Positions 18,384 through 26,048 of a stretch of 39,434 nt of DNA are shown in pieces. A model generated the notes under the pieces. The model saw only the letters and a program-made list of their open reading frames with translations, had not been told where the DNA came from and did not search any database. The DNA is taken from NCBI GenBank assembly GCA_024642665.1, contig JAHEAR010000031.1:1-39434 (forward strand), given 5' to 3'. Each line of letters starts with the position of its first letter. Positions within the stretch are counted from its first letter, which is position 1. Made by a program: the position numbers and the translations under genes. The stretch is from Bacteroidota bacterium (GTDB lineage Bacteria; Bacteroidota; Bacteroidia; Chitinophagales; Saprospiraceae).

Positions 18384-19154
18384 TTAAATTTTTCCCTTAC
18401 TAACCAGAAACTCTTTCAGTATCCTGTTAAATTCTTCCGGGTACTCCATCATGGGTGCATGTCCACATTTATCTAAAATAAATAGCGTTGCGTCCGGAAG
18501 AAGCTCATTAAATTTCTCACCAACAAAAGCAGGCGTAATCGTGTCCTGTTTTCCCCAAACCAATAAAGCAGGTTTTTTAATCTGATCTAATCGATCCCCA
18601 ATATTGTGCCGAAGGGCAGATTTGGCTATAGCAATAACCCGAATGGCTTTGTTTCGGTCATTGACGATATCATATACCTCATCGACCAACTCCTTCGTGG
18701 CTACTTTCGGGTCATAAAAGGTAGACTCTGTTTTCTTCTGAACAAACTCATAATTCCCTCTTTTTGGAAAGGTGCTGCCCAGAGGTGCTTCAAAAAGACC
18801 TGAGCTCCCGGTAAGGGTCAGTGATTCTAATTTATCAGGAATATCCAAAGCATATAGAATGGCTACATGACCTCCCAAACTATTACCAACGATATTAAGG
18901 TGTTTATATCCTTTGAATTTTACAAAATCACTGACATGATTCACCAGGCCCATGACCGACAATTTCCTCAGAGGTAATTCAAAAATAGGAAGCATTGGCA
19001 CCACCACATTAACCTTTCCGGCAAAATGGTTTATAATCCCTGAAAAATTACTTAACGCACCAAACAGACCATGCAAGAGTAAAAGGGTGTGCTCTTCACC
19101 CGGGTTTGATTCAATATATTTAAATCCATTTTCCTCTATGATGTGATAATCCAT
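18384..19154 (-). CDS. Alpha/beta-hydrolase (MhpC-like)
   Basis: A 256-residue soluble hydrolase with a complete catalytic triad: nucleophile S92 in the elbow GNSLGG, acid D204 in WGKQDTITP, and H232 in CGHAPMMEYPEEF. The oxyanion segment is LLLHGLFG (about 25-32). There is no signal peptide. The fold covers esterases, C-C bond hydrolases and haloalkane dehalogenases, so the substrate cannot be named. The gene lies 57 bases downstream of heme A synthase on the same strand and could share its transcript. Confidence 0.9.
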   Translation of the reverse strand: MDYHIIEENGFKYIESNPGEEHTLLLLHGLFGALSNFSGIINHFAGKVNVVVPMLPIFELPLRKLSVMGLVNHVSDFVKFKGYKHLNIVGNSLGGHVAILYALDIPDKLESLTLTGSSGLFEAPLGSTFPKRGNYEFVQKKTESTFYDPKVATKELVDEVYDIVNDRNKAIRVIAIAKSALRHNIGDRLDQIKKPALLVWGKQDTITPAFVGEKFNELLPDATLFILDKCGHAPMMEYPEEFNRILKEFLVSKGKI

Positions 19155-19211
19155 ATAGTGGTGATAAACTTCTAAATGATGCGATTAGTTTAATAGCTCT
19201 AAAAATAGAAT

Positions 19212-20258
19212 TTATTTACTCCTAAACTTAAAATAAAAAAGGAAGGTTAAAAACAAAATACCCAGACCCTGATGTAAAACACCTGTTAATACCGGTATAT
19301 GACCAATACTACCTAAGAGTGTCAAAATACCCAACACCATCTGAAGGATAATAATACCCAACAAAACAAATGCCAGCCAATGTATTTCTTTTCTTTCCTT
19401 GCGCATCCATCGCCACAGAAATACCAGCGCATATATAAAAATACCATAAGCTAAAAAGCGATGAATCACCTGCACCAGCGCCGGCATAAAGCCGGCTGAA
19501 TCATAGAGCAGCAAAGCCTCCATATTCCAATGTGAAGTATCAAATACGATCGATGGAATCCAATCAGCATTCATCCTGGGCCATGTAGGATAATTCATAG
19601 CTGACTTCATTCCGGAGACAAAACCACCAAAACAAACCTGAATAATCGCTAAACCAATAAAGGTGTGAATTACCTTTTTCCAATCACCATATTCCTGTAA
19701 AGGTTCTATTCCCTTTTCTTTTTGCCAGGTGTAAAAAAGAAAAATAAAAAGGGATATGCCCAGGCTTAGGTGAATGGTCAACTTATAAGCATTCACCCAT
19801 GGTCGGTTTATTAATCCTGAAGCCACCATAATCCAACCGAATATTGCAGCTACAGCAGCAAGGCCCACCACCACTCCCAATCGCCGGATTGTTTCTTTTT
19901 TTAAAGAGCCCCTAATCAGAAAAACAACAAAAGGAATGATAAAAATAAAACCCATGGTTCTTGCCCATAACCGATGAAAATACTCCCAGAAGAAAATAAA
20001 TTTAAACCGCGACAATTCCATTCCCTCATTGATCTTTAAATACTGCGGGGTTTGTTGATAAAGCTTAAAAGCTTCCTGCCATTGATCCATATTCAACGGG
20101 GGAATAATACCGGTCACAATATCCCATCGTGTAATACTCAATCCGGATCCTGTCAGCCTTGTCACCCCCCCAATGACAATTTGAAAAAATACCATGACCA
20201 GCCCGATAAAAAGCCAGCTTACCACCCAATGACGATCCTTCTGAAGGTTATTTTTCAT
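19212..20258 (-). CDS. ctaA: Heme A synthase (COX15/CtaA family)
   Basis: A 348-residue integral membrane protein that oxidises heme O to heme A for aa3-type cytochrome oxidases. Eight hydrophobic helices can be seen. The conserved histidines are present: EYFHRLWART, LTIHLSLG, VIHRFLAYG and VLHQGLGIL. The opening (VSWLFIGLVMVFFQIVIGGVTRLTGSGLS) is characteristic. Its presence implies a heme-copper oxidase elsewhere in the genome. No ctaB or oxidase gene lies nearby. Upstream is a 501-base AT-rich gap, and the hydrolase follows downstream. Confidence 0.95.
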   Translation of the reverse strand: MKNNLQKDRHWVVSWLFIGLVMVFFQIVIGGVTRLTGSGLSITRWDIVTGIIPPLNMDQWQEAFKLYQQTPQYLKINEGMELSRFKFIFFWEYFHRLWARTMGFIFIIPFVVFLIRGSLKKETIRRLGVVVGLAAVAAIFGWIMVASGLINRPWVNAYKLTIHLSLGISLFIFLFYTWQKEKGIEPLQEYGDWKKVIHTFIGLAIIQVCFGGFVSGMKSAMNYPTWPRMNADWIPSIVFDTSHWNMEALLLYDSAGFMPALVQVIHRFLAYGIFIYALVFLWRWMRKERKEIHWLAFVLLGIIILQMVLGILTLLGSIGHIPVLTGVLHQGLGILFLTFLFYFKFRSK

Positions 20259-20759
20259 TTCGATCCAAAGATACTTTACGAAAGGCTGAAATTTCCTCTG
20301 ACTGATATTGATGAAATGATATTTTAAATACTTTATTATACCATCATCATTAGGGGTGTTAATTCGTGGAAAATAAATTTTACCGCTTGATAAAAATGTA
20401 AAAAGCTTAATTTATGCACGGTAATTCACAATATTATAAACATGTTAATTAATTGAAATTCAATTATTTATGATGATTATTACCATTTTAAACCGCCATG
20501 TATATAAGTAAAAATGTTTAATAATATTTTTTTATATATGTTTATAAATAGCCGCTGAAATGACGATCCGGCATGGATAAAAAATGCAAATTATTGCCCA
20601 ACCCACTAAATCCATTTTTACCCACACCCAACTGACACGAACAAGGGATAAGATGTGGAAAATTTATTTTAAACAGCAACTGATAGAGTCCAAATTATAT
20701 AGTCTAATTAGCTTTAATGTTTATAAGTTTTACCCATACCCTTTCAGTCGTCCATTATT
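20259..20759. other. AT-rich intergenic region, candidate replication origin
   Basis: A 501-base gap between divergent ctaA and dtd with no gene I can support. By hand count 20281-20580 is about 25% G+C (75 of 300). Three DnaA-box-like 9-mers share one orientation: CGTGGAAAA (20365-20373), CATGGATAA (20572-20580) and TGTGGAAAA (20654-20662), against TGTGGATAA. A small palindrome AATTGAA-A-TTCAATT also occurs near 20451. The region lies 2 kb from two parS-like sites, and genes tend to point away from it on both sides. The boxes are imperfect, so this is a hypothesis; it may simply hold two divergent promoters. Confidence 0.3.
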
Positions 20760-21215
20760 ATGAGAGCAGTGATCCAACGCGTAAGTTCTGCCTGCGTTAT
20801 TTCCAATGGTGAACAGACAGGTCAAATAGCTAAAGGTTTTTTGGTGCTCCTTGGGATTGAACACGAAGACACACAAGAAGATGCCCGGTGGCTCGCTGAT
20901 AAAATAAGTCAGATAAGAATCTTTGAGGATGATGAAAGCAAAATGAATCTTTCTCTTCAGGATATCCGCGGGGAAATATTGCTCATCAGCCAATTTACAC
21001 TACATGCAAATACCAGAAAAGGCAACCGGCCCTCCTTTATTCGTTCAGCGAGACCCGAAATAGCTATACCTCTGTATGAATATTTTAAAGAATATTTATG
21101 TGTAAAAACGGGGCAAAATATACCCACCGGAATTTTTGGCGCAGACATGAAGGTGTCCCTGGTCAATGATGGACCGGTCACTATTATTATGGACAGCAAA
21201 CAAAAAGACATATGA
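20760..21215 (+). CDS. dtd: D-aminoacyl-tRNA deacylase (Dtd)
   Basis: A 151-residue enzyme that removes D-amino acids, and glycine mischarged on tRNA-Ala, from tRNA. The two signature motifs that form the active site across the dimer are present: SQFTL at 77-81 and NDGPVT at 136-141 (family NxGPVT). The N-terminus MRAVIQRVSSA is typical and the length is normal. The stop overlaps the ATG of the MazG-like gene by four bases (ATGA), so the two are translationally coupled. Both are quality-control functions. Confidence 0.98.
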   Translation: MRAVIQRVSSACVISNGEQTGQIAKGFLVLLGIEHEDTQEDARWLADKISQIRIFEDDESKMNLSLQDIRGEILLISQFTLHANTRKGNRPSFIRSARPEIAIPLYEYFKEYLCVKTGQNIPTGIFGADMKVSLVNDGPVTIIMDSKQKDI

Positions 21216-21535
21216 CCTTAAAGGAAGCGCAGCAACAAGTAGATCAGTGGATAAAACAATATGGCGGTGGCTATTTCAGCGAGCTCACCAATCTGGGAAT
21301 ACTTACGGAAGAGGTAGGTGAAATGGCCCGATGGGTGGTACGGCAATACGGTGATCAAAGCTTTAAACCAACAGAAAAAAGTGTTGATACGAAAGCGGCC
21401 ATCCGGGATGAGATGTCAGATATCCTTTGGGTGATCATGTGTCTGGCTAATCAAATGGATATAGATCTGTCAAAAGGTTTTGAAGAGAATATGGAAAAGA
21501 AAACGAAAAGAGACAGCACAAGACACATCTCCTGA
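21212..21535 (+). CDS. MazG-like nucleotide pyrophosphohydrolase
   Basis: A 107-residue all-helical protein of the MazG/dUTPase-like superfamily. The metal-binding signature is visible: E33-E34-x2-E37 in LTEEVGEMAR and E67-x2-D70 in DEMSDILW. Single-domain members hydrolyse non-canonical or surplus nucleoside triphosphates. It is coupled to dtd by a four-base overlap, a pairing that suggests housekeeping. It converges on the following hydrolase gene with a 17-base gap. Confidence 0.92.
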   Translation: MTLKEAQQQVDQWIKQYGGGYFSELTNLGILTEEVGEMARWVVRQYGDQSFKPTEKSVDTKAAIRDEMSDILWVIMCLANQMDIDLSKGFEENMEKKTKRDSTRHIS

Positions 21536-21552
21536 ATCGCAGGCAGTACAAC

Positions 21553-22284
21553 TTATACGATAGAACCATAAAAAGAAATCAGGTCGCCAATCATTTGTGA
21601 CGTGTTGTCATACATCGCCAGATGACGTGATTCGGCGTAAACAAACAATGTGTTTCTGGCCGGCATAGCGGCCTGTTGATACGCGAGATCAATAGGAACC
21701 GCCGGATCTTTTTCTCCCATGATCATCAGGACCGGGACAGAAATTTTTTTCATGGTTTCACTGTGATCTATACGATCTCTCATCGCCTCCATCCCAAAAC
21801 ACCATGCGTGATCATCATACGCCATGCCACGAGCAATCAGCTTTTCAGCAATACGTATTTCAGCCGCTGAATTTCCTAAAAACGAGGGGATCATTTTTCT
21901 CACCAGAGAATCACGCCCATTCGCCCTTATAGACGCAACCGTCTCGGTACGTGATTCTTTTTTGGCTGGTGTGTCGGCAAAGACATGACTGTGAACCAAC
22001 CCAAGACTGGCGACCAACTCGGGTTGCTGTGCCGCCATTTCCATACACACATAACCACCCATACTGTGCCCCAACAAGTGAATGCGTGTGTCTTTCAGAA
22101 ACTCCAAATCAAGCCAGTACCGCTGTGCCAGCGCATTAATAGAATAGGGCTCCTCCGCAGGATGATCACCAAAACCCGGCAGCGAAAGATAAATCACATT
22201 GAATTCATTAAACGCCAGTTCAACAGGCGACCAAATTCTCTTATCAAAACCAAATCCATGGATGAGAATGATTGTTTCTTTCAT
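21553..22284 (-). CDS. Alpha/beta-hydrolase
   Basis: A 243-residue soluble hydrolase (start at the ATG at 22284). Beginning at MKETIILIHGFGFD places the oxyanion segment at the usual distance from the N-terminus; an in-frame ATG at 22329 would add 15 residues of unlikely sequence. Numbered from 22284, the nucleophile is S74 in LLGHSMGGY. The acid is in MGEKDPAVP and the histidine in AESRHLAMYD near the end. It resembles BioH- or MenH-like small hydrolases, but no pathway gene is adjacent, so the substrate is open. It is divergent from the transhydrogenase-like gene. Confidence 0.88.
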   Translation of the reverse strand: MKETIILIHGFGFDKRIWSPVELAFNEFNVIYLSLPGFGDHPAEEPYSINALAQRYWLDLEFLKDTRIHLLGHSMGGYVCMEMAAQQPELVASLGLVHSHVFADTPAKKESRTETVASIRANGRDSLVRKMIPSFLGNSAAEIRIAEKLIARGMAYDDHAWCFGMEAMRDRIDHSETMKKISVPVLMIMGEKDPAVPIDLAYQQAAMPARNTLFVYAESRHLAMYDNTSQMIGDLISFYGSIV

Positions 22285-22452
22285 TAACGGTGATATTTGT
22301 GCAGGTGAATATACCTGAAAACGGTGCACAAAAGCAACCGTGACAGGAAATGACGGACCTGTGTTTTGAAAAAATAAGTCCTGTGACCCAATAGGCCAAC
22401 AACCAAAGCAAATAATACCATTATCTTTCGCCTCGCTAACAAAAAATGAAGT

Positions 22453-23532
22453 ATGTCCTTGACTATTGGAATTTTAAAGGAAAGTAATGACAAAAGGGTA
22501 TCTATTACACCGGATAACCTTAAGAGATCAAAACTAAAAGAGGCCACCTGGTGGATTGAATCCGGGGCCGGTAATGAAGCGGGTTTTACCGATGCGCTTT
22601 ATGATGGGCTGGCCTCATCAAAAGACAGAGCTACCATCCTAAAAGAGGCGGATATAATTGTTTCCATCTTTCCACCCTCGGAAAGTGATATGGGACAGAT
22701 TAAAAGCGGGGCTCTCCTGATATCTCAATTCAGGCCATACATCAACGAATCAGTCAATGGTCAGTTGGCGAAATACGGCTTTCGTGCTTTAAGTATGGAT
22801 ATGATCCCCAGAACAACACTGGCCCAGGCGATGGATGTACTTTCCTCTATGGCTTCTATTGCAGGTTATAAGGCCGTGCTTACAGCAGCGCTGAAGCTGC
22901 CACGATATTTTCCGATGATGATTACTTCGGCAGGAAGTATTCGCCCGGCAAAAGTATTAATCATTGGCGCAGGCGTGGCCGGCTTGCAGGCGATCGCCAC
23001 CTCAAGAAAACTAGGTGCTGTGGTAGAAGTGTTTGATGTTAGGGCTGCCGCGAAAGAAGAAGTTCAAAGTTTGGGCGCCAAATTTGTAGAAGTCGAGGGT
23101 GCCAAAGACGATAAAGGAGCCGGGGGATATGCTGTTCAGCAATCAGAAGAATTCCTCCAGCGACAGCGTGCAGAAGTGCAAGCCAGAGCAGCTAAATCGG
23201 ATGTAATTATATGTACAGCCCAGATCCGCGGAAGAAAAGCACCGGTTTTGATCGAAGCAGACACAATTAGCAAAATGAAACACGGCTCAGTGATCGTGGA
23301 TCTTGCCGCCTCCACGGGAGGTAACTGTGCACTGACAGAAAATGATAAAATCATCACGCAAAACGGCGTTACGATTATTGGGAACTCTTCCCTTGAATGT
23401 GATATGCCGGAAGATGCCAGTCAGATGTATGGCAACAACATCCTGAATCTACTCGTGCACATCACCAAAGATGGAGCGCTTGACCTGAATATGGAGGACG
23501 AAATTGTTTCCGGATCTTTGATAAAAGCGTAG
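22453..23532 (+). CDS. pntAA: NAD(P) transhydrogenase subunit alpha, part 1 (PntA domain I)
   Basis: A 359-residue protein matching domain I of proton-translocating transhydrogenase, the NAD(H)-binding soluble part, which is related to alanine dehydrogenase. It has the N-terminal segment IGILKESNDKRVSITPDN, the dinucleotide loop GAGVAG at 172-177 followed by an aspartate (EVFDVR), and the family segment GAKDDKGAGGYA. In many Bacteroidota this gene is followed by pntAB and pntB; neither is here. The next 303 bases hold no transhydrogenase sequence and then the electron-transfer locus begins. It may work with subunits encoded elsewhere, or have another role (inference). Confidence 0.85.
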   Translation: MSLTIGILKESNDKRVSITPDNLKRSKLKEATWWIESGAGNEAGFTDALYDGLASSKDRATILKEADIIVSIFPPSESDMGQIKSGALLISQFRPYINESVNGQLAKYGFRALSMDMIPRTTLAQAMDVLSSMASIAGYKAVLTAALKLPRYFPMMITSAGSIRPAKVLIIGAGVAGLQAIATSRKLGAVVEVFDVRAAAKEEVQSLGAKFVEVEGAKDDKGAGGYAVQQSEEFLQRQRAEVQARAAKSDVIICTAQIRGRKAPVLIEADTISKMKHGSVIVDLAASTGGNCALTENDKIITQNGVTIIGNSSLECDMPEDASQMYGNNILNLLVHITKDGALDLNMEDEIVSGSLIKA

Positions 23533-23835
23533 CAAAAAACATCTTCAAAAGAAAGACCAAACACGAACTTGGCGACCGGAATCACCGGAAGCGTTACACA
23601 ATTCTTTTGATAAATAATGCGTTTGGCACGTATACAAGAGAGGGTTTTAGAGATACATCATACATCAACCTGATCAAAATCACCCACGGATATAGTTTGG
23701 TAGAGAACTATTGTTGTACTGAGCAGAACCAACCATGCGCTATCGGATTTTGTGACAAATCACCACACCATTCGAACGGGGATCGGCTTGGTTTTTGTTA
23801 TATCAACAAGCTGATGTCATTAAATAACAATCCGC
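23533..23835. other. Intergenic region before the electron-transfer locus
   Basis: A 303-base gap with no gene I can support. It should hold the promoter of the cytochrome b-like gene, but I see no good TTTG / TAnnTTTG pair. A near-palindrome TTTGT-G-ACAAA at 23749-23759 (in ...GGATTTTGTGACAAATCAC...) resembles half-sites of CRP/FNR-family regulators, with wrong spacing for a standard site. It is noted only as a candidate. Confidence 0.3.
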
Positions 23836-24705
23836 ATGACCGGAAAAGCACACCGTATCTATATTGGGGTACTAACTACGATTGGCATTATTATTTTCCT
23901 GATACTTTGTTATTGGGGGTACACCTATTATGGCACCAGTCTGGAGGAAAGGCCTTTTCATGAGGCTCACAATACACTAAAACCAAGTGGTTCTGTTGGC
24001 CACGGCCTTGGCATTGTGGGAACAATTCTTATCCTGATCGGCGTCTTTGGTTATATAGGAAGAAAGAAAAACAAATTTCTTCCAAAGGTTGGCGCATTAA
24101 AATATTGGCTAGAGTTTCACATCTTCCTGTGTTCTGTTGGTCCCCTTTTAATCCTGTTTCATACCGCTTTTAAGTTTGGTGGGATAGTTTCTATAAGTTT
24201 TTGGAGTATGGTTGCCGTAGTTTTAAGCGGTGTCATCGGGCGATTTATTTATGTGCAAATACCCAGAACGATTCACGGGCGTGAATTAAGCCTGGGAGAA
24301 ATAAAGGCTATGAAAGATGAAATGAGTCAGTCGCTGAGTAAAAAATATGGTCTTTCTCAAACAACGTATGAAGATATTATTGGCGCAACAAAACAAGTGG
24401 CGGATCAAACCCAAAATGGGTTTTGGGCCGAAGAGCAGAGCAGGAGAAAAGCAAACAGGAACAGTATTAAAAAGGCAAAGGATATTTTAAGGGAAACGGA
24501 TTTGTCAAAAAAAGATAAACGAGGCGTAATGAATCTTGTACACAACGAAATCAAAATCAACAACAGGATCAGCAGACTGCAGGCCATGCAAAAACTGTTC
24601 AGATACTGGCATGTCGCACACCTTCCTTTTGCATTGATAATGCTCGTTATTATGGTAATACACGTGGCCATCACCCTGGCATTTGGTTACCGCTGGATTT
24701 TTTAG
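23836..24705 (+). CDS. Diheme cytochrome b-like integral membrane protein
   Basis: A 289-residue membrane protein with about five helices (about 9-32, 53-74, 91-112, 118-140, 262-284) and a charged soluble loop of about 110 residues (145-255). Two helices each carry a histidine pair 14 residues apart: H95/H109 in WLEFHIFLCSVGPLLILFHT, and H262/H276 in the last helix. This spacing is the hallmark of cytochrome b subunits that hold two bis-histidine hemes stacked across the membrane. The protein is thus a candidate for transmembrane electron transfer or quinone chemistry. It is followed after two bases by the ferredoxin/flavoprotein gene, so they probably form one complex. No named family was recognised, so the assignment rests on the histidine pattern. 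Confidence 0.75.
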   Translation: MTGKAHRIYIGVLTTIGIIIFLILCYWGYTYYGTSLEERPFHEAHNTLKPSGSVGHGLGIVGTILILIGVFGYIGRKKNKFLPKVGALKYWLEFHIFLCSVGPLLILFHTAFKFGGIVSISFWSMVAVVLSGVIGRFIYVQIPRTIHGRELSLGEIKAMKDEMSQSLSKKYGLSQTTYEDIIGATKQVADQTQNGFWAEEQSRRKANRNSIKKAKDILRETDLSKKDKRGVMNLVHNEIKINNRISRLQAMQKLFRYWHVAHLPFALIMLVIMVIHVAITLAFGYRWIF

Positions 24706-24707
24706 AA

Positions 24708-26036
24708 ATGGAAGTTTTTTTAGAAAAAGTAATCATCTATTCGGTTGTGCTCGGGCTGATCGTCCTGACCCTCTACCTGTATGTACGGCAGCTTCGAAAA
24801 AAATCAAAAGTCGTTGGCGAAAAAATTAAAATCGCCAAAGAAGAAGGATTATATGAACCCGTTTCTCTGCATCCCGAAATCGATACGAACACCTGCATTC
24901 AAAGCGGCGCTTGTATTGAGGCTTGCCCGGAAAAAGAGATCATCGGCATCCAGAATGGACGCGCGACACTCATCAATGCATCAAGGTGTATTGGTCACGG
25001 TGCTTGTTTTCATGCTTGTCCGGTGGAGGCCATTTCTCTGGTGATTGGTACTGAAAAGAGGGGGGTCGATCTTCCACATGTAAAACAGGATTTTGAAACC
25101 AACGTCAAAGGCATTTACATTGCCGGAGAGCTTGGCGGAATGGGTCTGATAAAAAACAGTGTGGAGCAGGGAAAGCAAGCCGTAAATAATATCATCCGAT
25201 CTATATCAAAAGCTAAGGAAGACTGCTATGACCTGGTAGTGATCGGTGCAGGACCTGCCGGCATATCTGCAACCCTTGAAGCAAAAAAACATGGACTGAA
25301 ATCCATCACACTTGAACAGGACACGTTGGGAGGCACAGTCTTCTCTTTTCCACGATCCAAAATTGTTATGACATCGCCCATGGATCTACCGTTGTATGGA
25401 AAAGTAAAGCTGACGGAAACAAAAAAATCCGAACTGCTGGACTTGTGGGAAAAAGTGTTGTCAGAAAACAACCTGACCATTAAAGAACGTTCCAAGGTGG
25501 AGCACATTTCCAAAAAAGGAGATTTATTTAATGTCGTGACAGCAGACGGTGCTGAATATATCACCAAGAGTGTTTTGTTAGCCATTGGTCGACGAGGCAC
25601 ACCCAGAAAATTAAATATACCCGGCGAGCAACTTGAGAAAGTAGCATATCGATTATTGGAGCCGGAAGGTATATCGGGAAAAAATGTAATCATCGCAGGC
25701 GGAGGAGATTCGGCGATTGAGGCTGCATTGTCACTCATGGAAGAAAACTCAGTCGTACTGTCTTACCGGGGAGAGGCCTTCAATAGAATAAAACCAAAGA
25801 ACAGCGAGAAAATAAATCAGGCCGCAGAAGAGAAAAAACTGGAGGTGATTTATAGTTCGAATGTGATCCAAATTGACCCGCAAACGGTCACGCTCTCTAT
25901 GGCGAATAATGAAACAAAGGTGATGACCAATGACCTGATATACATTTTTGCGGGCGGAGAATTACCAACACAGTTTTTACAAAAAGCCGGTGTTGAAATT
26001 ACCAAGCGGTTTGGCCATACGATTTTGAAACACTAG
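24708..26036 (+). CDS. Membrane-anchored ferredoxin / NAD(P)-linked flavoprotein with permuted domain order
   Basis: A 442-residue protein. An N-terminal helix (about 8-27) with positive charges after it anchors it with the rest in the cytoplasm. A ferredoxin-like domain (about 58-110) has two motifs, C63-x5-C69-x3-C73-P and C94-x5-C100-x3-C104-P. Each lacks the second cysteine of the usual CxxCxxCxxxCP, with S66 and H97 in its place. Next comes FETNVKGIYIAGE (129-141), normally the C-terminal FAD motif of thioredoxin reductase-like enzymes. The FAD loop GAGPAG (180-185) and the NAD(P) loop GGGDSA (331-336) follow. The protein ends at the point where FETN would normally follow. No redox-active CxxC lies in the NAD(P) domain, so it is not a disulfide reductase. 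Likely couples NAD(P)H to the cytochrome b-like protein (inference). Confidence 0.85.
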   Translation: MEVFLEKVIIYSVVLGLIVLTLYLYVRQLRKKSKVVGEKIKIAKEEGLYEPVSLHPEIDTNTCIQSGACIEACPEKEIIGIQNGRATLINASRCIGHGACFHACPVEAISLVIGTEKRGVDLPHVKQDFETNVKGIYIAGELGGMGLIKNSVEQGKQAVNNIIRSISKAKEDCYDLVVIGAGPAGISATLEAKKHGLKSITLEQDTLGGTVFSFPRSKIVMTSPMDLPLYGKVKLTETKKSELLDLWEKVLSENNLTIKERSKVEHISKKGDLFNVVTADGAEYITKSVLLAIGRRGTPRKLNIPGEQLEKVAYRLLEPEGISGKNVIIAGGGDSAIEAALSLMEENSVVLSYRGEAFNRIKPKNSEKINQAAEEKKLEVIYSSNVIQIDPQTVTLSMANNETKVMTNDLIYIFAGGELPTQFLQKAGVEITKRFGHTILKH

Positions 26037-26048
26037 AAATAGATATTA

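Noticed and set aside
20266-20273. CAAAGATA (TATCTTTG on the minus strand) as a ctaA promoter
   Set aside because: It lies eight bases from the start codon with no partner -33 element, so it would give a leaderless transcript.
20259-20759. tRNA or structured ncRNA in the AT-rich gap
   Set aside because: No cloverleaf, T-loop sequence or extended stem was found on either strand, only a short AT-rich palindrome.
23607-23963. 118-codon open frame crossing into the cytochrome b-like gene
   Set aside because: Overlaps the N-terminus of a convincing membrane protein in another frame. Its composition shows no domain or membrane segment.
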